Shown here: positions 34,251 to 43,415 of the stretch, one piece after another
How positions within the stretch are numbered: the first letter of the stretch is position 1
Layout: every line of letters begins with the position of its first letter
Assembly: GCF_000317555.1 (NCBI RefSeq)
Contig: NC_019745.1
Location: forward strand, 2,480,001 to 2,544,000
Reading direction: 5' to 3'
DNA: 64,000 nucleotides
Source: Gloeocapsa sp. PCC 7428
Lineage (GTDB): Bacteria; Cyanobacteriota; Cyanobacteriia; Cyanobacteriales; Chroococcidiopsidaceae
Made by a program: the position numbers and the translations under genes
The notes under the pieces: generated by a model
Databases searched by the model: none
The model's input: only the letters and a program-made list of their open reading frames with translations
What the model was told of the DNA's origin: nothing

Positions 34251-35497
34251 AAACATTTCCAAAATTATCAGAAACATTTATTTTAAATGAAATTTTGGAA
34301 TTGGAGCGCCAAGGGTTAAATCTGCATATTTTCTCTTTGAGGAAGCCTCAAGATGAAAAATCTCATACTGCGCTTCAGCAACTTAAAGCCGACGTAACTT
34401 ACATTCCTTCCTTACTTCCTCGATCTTCGCAAGATATTTTGCATTTACAAGCAGCTAATGTAGTACTAATGCAACAAAATTATCAACGCTACTTTCAAGT
34501 ACTACAGCTAGATCATTCAGCAACAGAAATAGAGTCTTTAAATATCTTTTTACAAGCTGGATATTTAGCACAAGCCATTCGTATAACAGGAATATCACAT
34601 CTGCACGCGCATTTTATTAATACTCCTGCGGCGGTAGCTGAATCAACTGCACAATTATGTGAGATACCTTATAGTATTACCGCTCACGCAAAAGATATCT
34701 ACTTATCTAAGCCCGAAGTTTTAAATCGCAGAATTAGCAAAGCACAATTTGTTGTGACTTGTACAGAATATAACCAAAAGTTTTTAAGAAGTATTTCTAC
34801 GAGCGATACTCCTATTCACCTCAACTATCATGGCTTAGATTTAAATAAGTTTTATTTTGGGAAGAAGAACAAAGAAAAACTTAATGAAATACCTACTATT
34901 TTAAGTGTTGGTAGATTTTGTGAGAAAAAAGGGTTTCCCTATCTTATTCAAGCATGTAAATTACTTAAGGAAAAAAGCTATCGCTTTCAATGTCTAATTG
35001 TGGGTTACGGTCCTCTTCAAACAGAAATTGAAAAGATGATTTCTGAATTGAAGTTAGAAGATTATGTAATTCTAGTTGGGAAGATGACTCAGGATGAGCT
35101 AATTGAAATATATTGCAAAGCTGATATTTTTGTCCTTCCATGCTACGTAACAGAAAATGGCGATCGCGATGGAATCCCAAACGTTCTTTTAGAAGCAATG
35201 GCGATGAAAGTTCCTGTTATTTCTACCAATATATCAGGAATAGCAGAATTAATAGAGCATAAAAAAAATGGTATTCTTGTACCACCTAAAGACCCACATT
35301 TACTTGCAATAGAACTAGAAAACCTGCTTAATAAGCCTAAGCTAAGAGATACATTAGGAGAATTAGGAAGAAAGCAAGTTATTAACAATTTTTCTATAGA
35401 TCGCAATATTACACATTTAAAAAATCTATTTACATCTGTACTTATGAATGAACATTTACAGAAAACCACATCTGAATTAGAGGTGTCGCTTGTATGA
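34214..35497 (+). CDS. Family GT4 glycosyltransferase, copy 1
   Basis: 427 aa GT-B enzyme. Features: K-T-F-P-K-L-S-E-T-F-I-L-N-E at the N-terminus (typical of exopolysaccharide GT4 enzymes of the WcaL/AmsK kind), L-H-A-H-F-I-N-T-P and S-I-T-A-H-A-K-D-I-Y in the middle, and the C-terminal P-C-Y-V-T-E-N-G-D-R-D-G-I-P-N-V-L-L-E-A-M at ~308-328 with the E-x7-E-type donor-binding pair. AGGAG at 34201-34205 gives a good ribosome binding site although the gene begins inside the previous one. It ends with a 4-bp overlap with the next gene. It probably builds a cell-surface oligosaccharide with its neighbours; the sugar is unknown. Confidence 0.9.
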   Translation: MASNIPKIGYLLKTFPKLSETFILNEILELERQGLNLHIFSLRKPQDEKSHTALQQLKADVTYIPSLLPRSSQDILHLQAANVVLMQQNYQRYFQVLQLDHSATEIESLNIFLQAGYLAQAIRITGISHLHAHFINTPAAVAESTAQLCEIPYSITAHAKDIYLSKPEVLNRRISKAQFVVTCTEYNQKFLRSISTSDTPIHLNYHGLDLNKFYFGKKNKEKLNEIPTILSVGRFCEKKGFPYLIQACKLLKEKSYRFQCLIVGYGPLQTEIEKMISELKLEDYVILVGKMTQDELIEIYCKADIFVLPCYVTENGDRDGIPNVLLEAMAMKVPVISTNISGIAELIEHKKNGILVPPKDPHLLAIELENLLNKPKLRDTLGELGRKQVINNFSIDRNITHLKNLFTSVLMNEHLQKTTSELEVSLV

Positions 35498-36693
35498 GAA
35501 AGCTAATGTTTTATTGCCAACATATTTTAGGTATGGGACACCTCGTCCGTAGTATGGAAATTATTCGAGGCTTGACCGAAGAATTTGAAGTTTGTTTTAT
35601 CAATGGTGGCGAAGTTGTTGAAGGTTTTAAAATACCACCAGATGTACAGGTTGTGAATTTACCAGCAATCAAAACTGATAGCGAATTTAAAGAATTACAA
35701 CTAGTAGATACTACTCAGAGTTTAGAGGAAGTTCAAGAATATCGCAAGCTAAAACTTCTAAAAGTATTTGAGCAATTTCAACCTGATTGTTTAATGATAG
35801 AACTTTTTCCGTTTGGAAGAAGAAGATTTGCTTTTGAATTAATTCCTTTATTAGAAAAAGTAAAAGCCAACAAGGGAAATACAAAGGTTGTTTGCAGTCT
35901 CCGCGATATCGTTGTTACCAAACAAGACCAAGCTCGACACGAAGAAAAAGTATGTAAATTAATGAATAAGTACTTTGATATGCTACTTATTCATGGCGAC
36001 CCGCAATTTCAAAAATTAGAAGAAAGCTTTTCGAGAGTAAACGATTTAAACTGTGAAGTTCATTACACAGGATACGTTGTTCAAAAAGCAGATGATGCAT
36101 CCAATAATATACATGAAATTGATGTAGAGAAGCCTTATATTCTCGTCTCAGTTGGTGGTGGTAGGTTTGGTCATGACTTATTAGAATGCGTCATCAAGTC
36201 AGCTACTTTTTTAGAAAAAAGAATCCCACATCAGATTTTGATGTTTACTGGACCATTTATCCCGCACGAAAAATACACCCAATTTCAAGCCTTGGCAAAT
36301 GGTTGCACAAATATAAAAATTCATCGTTATCATCCAAATTTTCTCAAATATATGGAATTTGCTGATTTATCAATCAGCATGGCGGGTTACAACACAACGA
36401 TGAATATCTTAACAACACAGGTAAGAGCAATGATTCTTCCTTTTACTGGAAATGACGATCAAGAACAAACAGTAAGAGCACAAAAATTAAAAGAATTGGG
36501 TATTGTTGAAGTCATTCATCCTAGTGAACTCATTCCTGAGATTTTTGCAGAGAAAATTATTCGTTATTTAAAATATCAACCGAAACGTATAAAATTTGAT
36601 GTAGAAGGTGTATTAAAAACTTCTAAATATATACATAAAATTGTTAAAACGACAGATAATCGTAATCGGAAGAATCAAAAAGTTATGATTTAG
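35494..36693 (+). CDS. MurG-like glycosyltransferase (GT28-type C-terminal domain), copy 2
   Basis: 399 aa. Its ATG overlaps the stop of the previous gene (ATGA). N-terminal Y-C-Q-H-I-L-G-M-G-H-L-V-R-S-M and C-terminal V-S-V-G-G-G-R-F-G near 220 and S-M-A-G-Y-N-T-T-M-N-I-L near 295 match copy 1 at 32997 in position and character. The two look like diverged duplicates acting on different linkages. F-T-G-N-D-D-Q-E-Q-T-V-R-A-Q-K-L is the usual donor-site C-terminal helix. No membrane helices. It is part of the same transcription unit, with a GT4 gene 42 bp downstream. Substrate unknown. Confidence 0.85.
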   Translation: MRKLMFYCQHILGMGHLVRSMEIIRGLTEEFEVCFINGGEVVEGFKIPPDVQVVNLPAIKTDSEFKELQLVDTTQSLEEVQEYRKLKLLKVFEQFQPDCLMIELFPFGRRRFAFELIPLLEKVKANKGNTKVVCSLRDIVVTKQDQARHEEKVCKLMNKYFDMLLIHGDPQFQKLEESFSRVNDLNCEVHYTGYVVQKADDASNNIHEIDVEKPYILVSVGGGRFGHDLLECVIKSATFLEKRIPHQILMFTGPFIPHEKYTQFQALANGCTNIKIHRYHPNFLKYMEFADLSISMAGYNTTMNILTTQVRAMILPFTGNDDQEQTVRAQKLKELGIVEVIHPSELIPEIFAEKIIRYLKYQPKRIKFDVEGVLKTSKYIHKIVKTTDNRNRKNQKVMI

Positions 36694-36735
36694 CATGACC
36701 TTGAGCTTAAAAACAAATTTAAGAGGAAATATATC

Positions 36736-37941
36736 ATGAAACAAAAAGTTTGTATTACTACTTTAGAGTTTCCTCCTGATATCGGTGGAGTAGGAGAATC
36801 TGTAAACCGGATAGCGCGTCTTTTGCTAGGACTAAATTACGAAGTTCATGTAGCAGTTTTTCATTCTAAGGATCGTAAAGTTAGTGCAGACTGTCGAAGA
36901 CGATCCAGTTGTACTACAACTGAACAGGACGGACTCTTTGTCCATCGTATTGAACCAGCAATTCGCGCTAGTGCTTCCACAAAGCAAGATTTCTTGAGTG
37001 AGATTTACTTACAACTAAATTTATTACAACGCCAGTATCAGTTTGATATCTTTCATGCTTTCTTTATTAATGAAACTGGTTATTTAACAACGCTAATTGC
37101 TAAAGAAAATGAAGTACCAGTCATTAACAGCGTACGAGGTAGCGATTTACACAAACACATTTTTAATCCTACGTTACACGCTCAAATGGTATGGGTGTTG
37201 GAAAATTCATCATGGATAACTTTTGTTAGTCAAGATTTATATAACCGTGCTAAATTATTTGCACCAACTATATCTGTTAAGTCATCAGTCTTTTGGAATT
37301 CAATCGAACCAATTGATTTTTCTCAACTTCTTGCTCCTCAATTAGTTGATAAATTACAAGGTATTACGATTGGCTCTGTAGGAAGATTTCGAGATAAAAA
37401 AGGAATTGAGTATCTGCTTGATGCTTGCGTTCAACTTCAGGAAGAAATTGAATTCAGACTATTATTAGTTGGCGACTTTGCTGAAAAAGAACGTGAATAT
37501 TGGCAACAAGAAATTAATAATAGTGGCATTAGCGAAAAAATTATCATTACTGGCATTATCGAGCGAAGAGAAGCTTTAGCTTACTTACCCTATATTGATA
37601 TTTTTGCGATTCCTTCACTGCATGATGGCTGTCCAAATGCCATGTTAGAGGCAATGCTGAGTGGTAGGGCAATTGTCGGTACAAATGTTGATGCGATTGG
37701 GGGTATTTTAATAGATGGAATTGATGCGCTAGTTGTTAATCCGGCTTCTAGTAAAGAGTTAGCTGTAGCCATACGATGTTTGGCTACTCAACCAAGATTA
37801 CGTCAACAATTAGGAGAGGCAGCAAAGCGAAAGGCGATCGCTTACTTTGCACCAACAGTAGAACAACAGCACTGGCAAGAAGTTTATTATCAAGTTCTTG
37901 CTCCACTCGAACAAGAAACTATAACTATCGGTGCTGCATAA
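36736..37941 (+). CDS. Family GT4 glycosyltransferase, copy 2
   Basis: 401 aa. A Gly-rich N-terminal loop, F-P-P-D-I-G-G-V-G-E-S-V-N-R, and the GT4 donor-site motif P-S-L-H-D-G-C-P-N-A-M-L-E-A-M-L-S-G near 293 are clear; V-G-R-F-R-D-K-K-G-I-E-Y-L-L-D-A at the domain junction is also typical. AGAGG precedes the ATG. It follows the second GT28-like gene by 42 bp, completing a GT28-GT4-GT28-GT4 alternation. It is expected to be a retaining enzyme by family. Sugar and acceptor unknown. Confidence 0.9.
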   Translation: MKQKVCITTLEFPPDIGGVGESVNRIARLLLGLNYEVHVAVFHSKDRKVSADCRRRSSCTTTEQDGLFVHRIEPAIRASASTKQDFLSEIYLQLNLLQRQYQFDIFHAFFINETGYLTTLIAKENEVPVINSVRGSDLHKHIFNPTLHAQMVWVLENSSWITFVSQDLYNRAKLFAPTISVKSSVFWNSIEPIDFSQLLAPQLVDKLQGITIGSVGRFRDKKGIEYLLDACVQLQEEIEFRLLLVGDFAEKEREYWQQEINNSGISEKIIITGIIERREALAYLPYIDIFAIPSLHDGCPNAMLEAMLSGRAIVGTNVDAIGGILIDGIDALVVNPASSKELAVAIRCLATQPRLRQQLGEAAKRKAIAYFAPTVEQQHWQEVYYQVLAPLEQETITIGAA

Positions 37942-38064
37942 GAAAAGTTTAAGAACAAGTCTATAGGCGCTACAAGTAAGTCAGAACATTGCAGATTTTC
38001 TCCTAATTATCTTTGGCTTAACTGACTGCTAGCCTTGTGTTTATCAGAATCAGAGGGAGTACTT

Positions 38065-39072
38065 ATGGTTGACCTGCAAGTAACACTTGTTGTTGTTCCC
38101 AGAGAACGTTTTAGCTATACACGAGAATCGTTAGAAAGCATTTATGCACATACAAAATTTCCATTTGAATTAGTTTATGTCGATGGCGGTTCGCCCGCAC
38201 ATATCCAGCGGTATTTGCAACAGCAAGCCGCAGAAAAAAACTTTCAACTCATCCGTACGGATCACTATCTTTCACCTAATCAAGCACGAAACTTAGGGCT
38301 TGCTGCGGTTAAAAGTAAATATGTTGTGTTTGTTGATAATGATGTTGTTGTAACTCCAGGGTGGTTAACTCGGCTCGTAGAGTGCGCTGAAGAAACTGAT
38401 GCAGCTATTGTTGGTCCATTAGTGTGTATCGGTCAACCAGAAGCCGGAATTGTGCATTTAGCGGGTGGAGAAGCTCATATCGAACTACAGCAGAAAGAGA
38501 AGAACGGCAAAATTAAAATCAAGCGTCGCGTTCATGAAAAGCACTACTTTGTCAATCGACGCCTTGCAGACGTTCAAAATCAGCTACAGCGTATTCAATG
38601 CGAGTTTGCCGAATTTCATTGCGTCCTCGTGCGCAGGGAAATTTTTACGAAAGTTGGCGTGCTAGATGAAAAACTGCTCAACACCCGCGAGCATATCGAC
38701 TTTAGTATGACGGTAGCCCAAGCCGGCGGAAAAATCTACTGCGAACCAGCATCGATTGTTACTTATGTTCCAGGACCACCGTTTGAGTTGAGCGATATGC
38801 CATACTTTATGCTGCGCTGGAGTGATGCTTGGGAACTTGCAAGTCTCAAACACTTTCGGGAAAAATGGGACGTTACGGAAGATAAATACTTCCAAAAGCG
38901 CTACGAACGTTTGGGACTGCGCCGCCATCAAGCTTTCTTAAAACCACTTGTACGTCGCTTTACTTTTGGTAAGCGCAGTCGATGGCTTGAACAAAAAATA
39001 GTTCCTCTAGAAAGAACACTCAATCGTTACATTAGCGATCGCTATCAGCAAGAACTAGGAGTAAGGGGCTAG
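38065..39072 (+). CDS. Family GT2 glycosyltransferase
   Basis: 335 aa GT-A enzyme. The start is placed at ATG 38065 because GGGAG at 38055-38059 sits 5 nt before it; an in-frame GTG at 38035 lacks such a site. Motifs: V-T-L-V-V-V-P-R-E-R-F at the N-terminus, V-Y-V-D-G-G-S-P (first Asp), N-Q-A-R-N-L-G-L, and the metal-binding D-N-D in V-F-V-D-N-D-V-V-V. The E-F-H-C-V-L-V-R-R-E-I-F segment and E-H-I-D-F-S as the catalytic-base region follow. There are no membrane helices, so it is not a processive synthase. It lies between the GT4 gene and the ABC exporter on the same strand. Confidence 0.9.
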   Translation: MVDLQVTLVVVPRERFSYTRESLESIYAHTKFPFELVYVDGGSPAHIQRYLQQQAAEKNFQLIRTDHYLSPNQARNLGLAAVKSKYVVFVDNDVVVTPGWLTRLVECAEETDAAIVGPLVCIGQPEAGIVHLAGGEAHIELQQKEKNGKIKIKRRVHEKHYFVNRRLADVQNQLQRIQCEFAEFHCVLVRREIFTKVGVLDEKLLNTREHIDFSMTVAQAGGKIYCEPASIVTYVPGPPFELSDMPYFMLRWSDAWELASLKHFREKWDVTEDKYFQKRYERLGLRRHQAFLKPLVRRFTFGKRSRWLEQKIVPLERTLNRYISDRYQQELGVRG

Positions 39073-39123
39073 TTTGATTAAAATTTCACCACTCCACTAA
39101 AAACACCAAACCTTGTTGAGGAG

Positions 39124-40971
39124 ATGAGTCGTCGTCCTAAGAATATTAAAGAAGCATTACCAGGTCTTAGCCGGATCATTCAGCGCTTTGCACCACAGAT
39201 TCGCCAGCAAAAATTGCTGCTTGGTATCTCGTTTTTTGCTCTACTTGCAGAAACTGTATTTCGGCTATTAGAACCTTGGCCGTTAAAACTCATTTTTGAC
39301 TACATTATTGTCAGTGGGTTTCAGACGGATGCGCTACCAATTCCAGCATTGAGCGGGCTAAATCCTGTCACCTTGCTGACGATATTTACTGCGGCGATTG
39401 TGGCGATCGCACTCGCCCGCGCTGCGGCTGCGTACTGTAGTACGGTAGGAATGGCACTCGCTGCAACACAAGTGATGACTGAGATTCGCGGGAATCTGTA
39501 CACTCATCTCCAACGGCTTTCACTTTCGTTTCATAGCAAAATCAAGTCAGGCGATCTCATTACCCGCGTCACTTATGATGTTGAACGGTTGCGCGAAGCT
39601 ACTGTGACGGCTGCGTTACCTTTACTCACCAATATCCTCACGCTGATCGGGATGCTGGGAGTGATGTTTTGGTTAAATTGGGAACTAGCAACACTCGCGA
39701 TCGCGGCTTTTCCGTTATTCGTCTTTTCCACATTTCGCACAACCAAGCGTATCCAAGGCGTCGCGCGGACGCAACGCAAACGAGAAGGCGCAATGGCGGC
39801 GACAGCCGCAGAAGCGATCGGCGCAATTAAGGTGGTACAAGCGCTATCACTCCAAAAAATTCTTGAAGGTGCATTTGCTAGTCAAAACAAAAAAAGCCTC
39901 AAAGACGGCGCGCGCGTACAGCGGCTTGCTGCGGCACTAGAACGTAGTGTAGAAGCCCTCGTTGCACTAGCAACTGCATTAGTCTTGTGGCGGGGTGTTC
40001 AGCTAGTCTTAGCGCAGGCGATTTCTCCTGGCGACTTATTAGTTTTTGTAAACTATCTCAAAACTGCCTTTAAACCGATGCGTTACTTGGCAAAGTACAC
40101 CGGACAAATTGCGAAAGCGACCGCTTCGGGAGAACGCATTATTGATTTATTAGATACTGTACCCGATATTCGCGACGCACGCGGAGCAATTGCCGCACCG
40201 CCATTTCGGGGTAAGGTAGAATTTCAAAATGTCAGCTTTGCGTATGAACCTGAACAAATCGTATTAAGAAATATCAACTTTAGCGTCAATCCAGGACAGC
40301 AGGTCGCATTAGTTGGTCCTTCTGGCGGCGGTAAGTCGAGTTTAGTTAGTTTACTACTACGTCTGTACGATCCGCTTGAAGGTCGCATTTTGATCGATGG
40401 ACGCGATCTGCGCGAGTATAAACTCGATTCGCTGCGCAAGCAAATTAGCATCGTTTTACAAGACAGCGTGTTGTTTGCTGTCAGCGTTCGCGATAACATC
40501 TCTTACGGTTCCCTCGGTGCAACCCAGCAGGAAATCGAAGCCGCAGCACGACTAGCGAATGCGCACGAGTTTATCATGGCAATGCCGCAAGGGTACGACA
40601 CTATTTTGAGCGAACGCGGCTCAACGCTTTCTGGGGGACAGCGCCAGCGAATTGCAATTGCACGGGCTGCGATTCGTCAAGCACCAATCGTCATTCTCGA
40701 TGAACCCACGACAGGCTTAGATAATCAAAACGAACGTGCTGTAAGCGAAGCACTCGATCGACTCACTGCGGGACGTACGACATTCATCATTTCGCATAAC
40801 TTAAGAACAACTGAGCACGCGGACTTAATTCTTTACATCGAACGCGGCGAAATCCTGGAAACTGGCACACATCAAGAACTCATCTATCGTGGCGGTCGCT
40901 ACGCTACTTTGTACCGTATGCAAGCTGTCATTGGCAGCGAATCAGGAGAAGATTATGCTTTGGAAGTCTAA
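39124..40971 (+). CDS. MsbA-like ABC exporter (fused membrane and ATPase domains)
   Basis: 615-aa half-transporter. Six membrane helices lie in residues ~25-310. The ATPase domain has Walker A G-P-S-G-G-G-K-S-S at ~397, signature L-S-G-G-Q-R-Q-R at ~502, Walker B V-I-L-D-E-P at ~523 and the H-loop I-I-S-H-N. It should work as a homodimer in the plasma membrane. The genomic setting among glycosyltransferases suggests it flips a lipid-linked oligosaccharide or glycolipid, as MsbA, PglK and WlaB do; it could also export a free glycoside. GAGGAG immediately abuts the ATG, an unusually short spacing, and no better start is visible. Confidence 0.93.
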   Translation: MSRRPKNIKEALPGLSRIIQRFAPQIRQQKLLLGISFFALLAETVFRLLEPWPLKLIFDYIIVSGFQTDALPIPALSGLNPVTLLTIFTAAIVAIALARAAAAYCSTVGMALAATQVMTEIRGNLYTHLQRLSLSFHSKIKSGDLITRVTYDVERLREATVTAALPLLTNILTLIGMLGVMFWLNWELATLAIAAFPLFVFSTFRTTKRIQGVARTQRKREGAMAATAAEAIGAIKVVQALSLQKILEGAFASQNKKSLKDGARVQRLAAALERSVEALVALATALVLWRGVQLVLAQAISPGDLLVFVNYLKTAFKPMRYLAKYTGQIAKATASGERIIDLLDTVPDIRDARGAIAAPPFRGKVEFQNVSFAYEPEQIVLRNINFSVNPGQQVALVGPSGGGKSSLVSLLLRLYDPLEGRILIDGRDLREYKLDSLRKQISIVLQDSVLFAVSVRDNISYGSLGATQQEIEAAARLANAHEFIMAMPQGYDTILSERGSTLSGGQRQRIAIARAAIRQAPIVILDEPTTGLDNQNERAVSEALDRLTAGRTTFIISHNLRTTEHADLILYIERGEILETGTHQELIYRGGRYATLYRMQAVIGSESGEDYALEV

Positions 40972-41002
40972 AAACCAAATAGAAGCGATAAATTAAACAC
41001 AT

Positions 41003-41021
41003 AATTCAAAACTTTTGAATT
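41003..41021. promoter_or_regulatory. Perfect 19-bp palindrome upstream of the phosphatase gene
   Basis: AATTCAAAA, one C, TTTTGAATT: a perfect 9-bp inverted repeat between the ABC exporter and the histidine phosphatase gene. No T run follows, so it is not an obvious terminator. It could be an operator for a dimeric regulator or a small RNA hairpin. In AT-rich DNA a palindrome of this length is noteworthy but could be chance. Confidence 0.4.
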
Positions 41022-41176
41022 GTCTAGGATTGAAATCACAGTTGCGATCGACATGACTGTGCTTTAACTAAGAAACGCTGTGGTTCAGCAGAACAAATCT
41101 GTATTGTCTTGCAAAGAAGAATATCTGATGCTTTGTATGGCAGTTAGCACTGATAACTCTCGAAAGGAAAAGTTCA

Positions 41177-42367
41177 ATGGACTCGCAGTCTAATGCTGAG
41201 GTGGGTTTTACCCGTGTCATTCTAGTACGTCATGGTCAAAGTACCTTCAACGCTGAAGGAAGATACCAAGGTCGTAGTGATGAGTCTGTGTTAACCGAAA
41301 AAGGTTATAACTCAGCTTATCAAACTGGAGTAGCTCTGCAAAGAATACCGATCGACGCGATCTACACGAGTCCCTTACAACGCGCGATCGCCACAACGCA
41401 TCAAATTATCGAGGGTCTTAGTATCAATGCTAAATCTTTAATCAAAATCAAGACAGATCCCAATCTCACAGAGATCGATCTCCCTGTATGGCAAGGCAAA
41501 ACTTTTGAGGATGTGCGCCAAAACTTTGCTGTGGAATACCAATGTTGGCAGCAACGTCCGCATGAATTTCAAATCAATCACCAAGATTCTCTGAGTAAAG
41601 CATACTATCACAATGCTGCGACTGCTATAAAGCCAGAATTTCCGGTACTAAATCTTTACGAACAAGCAAAACAGTTTTGGCAAACCGTTTTACCGCGTCA
41701 TTTAGGCAAAACAATATTAGTCGTCAGTCACGGTGGTACAAATCGCGCCTTGATTAGCAGCGCCCTCAATTTACCACCAGCACGGTATCACACAATTCAG
41801 CAATCAAACTGTGGTGTAAGTATTCTGAATTTTCCAGCAAATAGCCTATCAGCAGGGCTAAGTGCGTTAAATTTGACGTCACATTTAGGCGAAGTTCTGC
41901 CCAAACTCAAAGCCGGAAAGCACGGGTTACGCTTGTTACTATTGCCTGTAGATGCGATCGCCCCAACTCAATTGCAGCAATTGGCTGAATTTCTCAAGCC
42001 AGTATCGATAGACTTCAGCCTCACAAGTGAATTATGCACTTCCCAAGAAATTACCTCGCATCTTTTGCAGCATCATTCAACAACAGTGCAACTGCAAGTA
42101 TCTCGACACAATTTTCCGCTTGTATGGCAACAAACGATTGATTCGCGCCGTTCATTGGCAACTAATACATTAGTTACCGGATTGGTGATTGCTAGTAGTG
42201 CCATTATTAAATGTATTCTAGGTCAAATATTAGGACTCCATGCTAGTGATTTTTGGCACTTGCAATTAAATTCTGGTTACTTAAGTGTTGTTCATTATCC
42301 ATTAAAAGATAGCTTACCTGTAAGTCAAGCTATAAACGCGTCTAATTCCCAATCATATATCCTCTAA
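41177..42367 (+). CDS. Tandem histidine phosphatase-fold protein with degenerate second domain
   Basis: 396 aa. The first ~215 residues are an intact histidine phosphatase (phosphoglycerate-mutase-like) domain: V-R-H-G-Q-S-T-F-N with the phospho-accepting His, P-L-Q-R-A-I-A-T-T, an acidic E-I-D-L-P-V-W-Q-G, and the second catalytic His in V-V-S-H-G-G-T-N-R. The last ~150 residues look like a second copy of the fold with catalytic residues lost: L-R-L-L-L-L-P-V-D-A replaces the RHG segment and V-I-A-S-S-A-I-I-K-C-I-L replaces the second His motif. AAGGAAAAG precedes the ATG. Its setting beside the exporter and epimerase suggests a sugar-phosphate or lipid-phosphate substrate rather than glycolysis; that is inference. 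Confidence 0.82.
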   Translation: MDSQSNAEVGFTRVILVRHGQSTFNAEGRYQGRSDESVLTEKGYNSAYQTGVALQRIPIDAIYTSPLQRAIATTHQIIEGLSINAKSLIKIKTDPNLTEIDLPVWQGKTFEDVRQNFAVEYQCWQQRPHEFQINHQDSLSKAYYHNAATAIKPEFPVLNLYEQAKQFWQTVLPRHLGKTILVVSHGGTNRALISSALNLPPARYHTIQQSNCGVSILNFPANSLSAGLSALNLTSHLGEVLPKLKAGKHGLRLLLLPVDAIAPTQLQQLAEFLKPVSIDFSLTSELCTSQEITSHLLQHHSTTVQLQVSRHNFPLVWQQTIDSRRSLATNTLVTGLVIASSAIIKCILGQILGLHASDFWHLQLNSGYLSVVHYPLKDSLPVSQAINASNSQSYIL

Positions 42368-42385
42368 TCGCTGGAGAAAATGCCC

Positions 42386-43396
42386 ATGAGAGTATTAGTG
42401 ACAGGAGTTGCTGGATTTGTTGGATTTCACTTAGCACAACGCCTATTAAGCGAAGGTATTCAAGTTTACGGAATCGATAATTTAAATGAATACTACGATG
42501 TCAAACTCAAAAAAGATAGATTGGCTCAAATTAATTATCATCCCAACTTTTCATTTCAGTTTCTCGACCTAATTGACCGCGAGGGGATGTTTGATTTATT
42601 TCAAAACGTCGAGTTTGATTATGTAGTCAACTTAGCTGCGCAAGCTGGAGTTCGCTATTCACTTGAAAATCCTTTTGCTTACGTTGATAGTAATTTGTCA
42701 GGGTTTGTTAATTTATTAGAGGCTTGTCGCCGCAGTCATATTAAACACTTAGTTTTTGCTTCCTCAAGTTCCGTGTATGGTGCGAATAAGAAAGTGCCTT
42801 TTTCGGTGACTGATAATGTCGATCACCCAATTTCTCTATACGCAGCAAGTAAGAAAGCTAACGAACTTGTCGCGCACGTTTATAGTCATTTATATAACTT
42901 ACCAACAACAGGACTGCGATTTTTTACAGTTTACGGTCCTTGGGGTAGACCTGACATGGCTTATTTCAAATTTGTACAAGCGATCGCCGCAGGCAAGCCA
43001 ATCGATGTTTACAATTTTGGCAAGATGCAACGCGATTTTACCTATATAGATGACGTCATCGAGGGTGTTGTACGAGTTATGCATAAACCCCCGCAACCTC
43101 AAAAAAATTTGAGTACTGATGCACAGGATGAATCTACTGTCCCTTACAAACTTTACAACATTGGTAACAATAGCCCTGTGGAGTTAATGAAGTTTATTGA
43201 AATTATTGAAACGGCACTAGGTAAAAAAGCGCAAAAAAATTTCTTGCCAATGCAGCCTGGCGATGTTCCTGCAACTTATGCAGATGTAGAAGATTTAATG
43301 AAAGATGTAGGATTTAAACCCAATACATCAATTGAGGAAGGTATGCATAAATTTATTCAATGGTATACAGAATATTACGCGCAAACTATGGCTTAA
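42386..43396 (+). CDS. NAD-dependent epimerase, UDP-glucuronate 4-epimerase type
   Basis: 336 aa from ATG at 42386 (GGAG 9 nt upstream); another ATG two codons earlier is only 3 nt from the GGAG. It is an extended SDR enzyme with G-V-A-G-F-V-G-F-H-L, A-A-Q-A-G-V-R-Y-S, S-S-S-S-V-Y-G and the catalytic Y-A-A-S-K-K-A-N-E. The segments Q-A-G-V-R-Y-S-L-E-N-P, F-T-V-Y-G-P-W-G-R-P-D-M-A and Q-R-D-F-T-Y-I-D-D are typical of UDP-GlcA 4-epimerases that make UDP-GalA for capsules and lipopolysaccharide. It lies 12-18 bp after the phosphatase gene, so the two form an operon. It ends 19 bp from the convergent cruP gene. Confidence 0.9.
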   Translation: MRVLVTGVAGFVGFHLAQRLLSEGIQVYGIDNLNEYYDVKLKKDRLAQINYHPNFSFQFLDLIDREGMFDLFQNVEFDYVVNLAAQAGVRYSLENPFAYVDSNLSGFVNLLEACRRSHIKHLVFASSSSVYGANKKVPFSVTDNVDHPISLYAASKKANELVAHVYSHLYNLPTTGLRFFTVYGPWGRPDMAYFKFVQAIAAGKPIDVYNFGKMQRDFTYIDDVIEGVVRVMHKPPQPQKNLSTDAQDESTVPYKLYNIGNNSPVELMKFIEIIETALGKKAQKNFLPMQPGDVPATYADVEDLMKDVGFKPNTSIEEGMHKFIQWYTEYYAQTMA

Positions 43397-43415
43397 GCAG
43401 TGCCAAGTCTCTGTT

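Noticed and set aside
32997-40971. Wzx/Wzy-type polysaccharide cluster
   Set aside because: No flippase, polymerase, chain-length regulator or initiating phosphoglycosyl transferase is found; the only exporter is an MsbA-like ABC protein.
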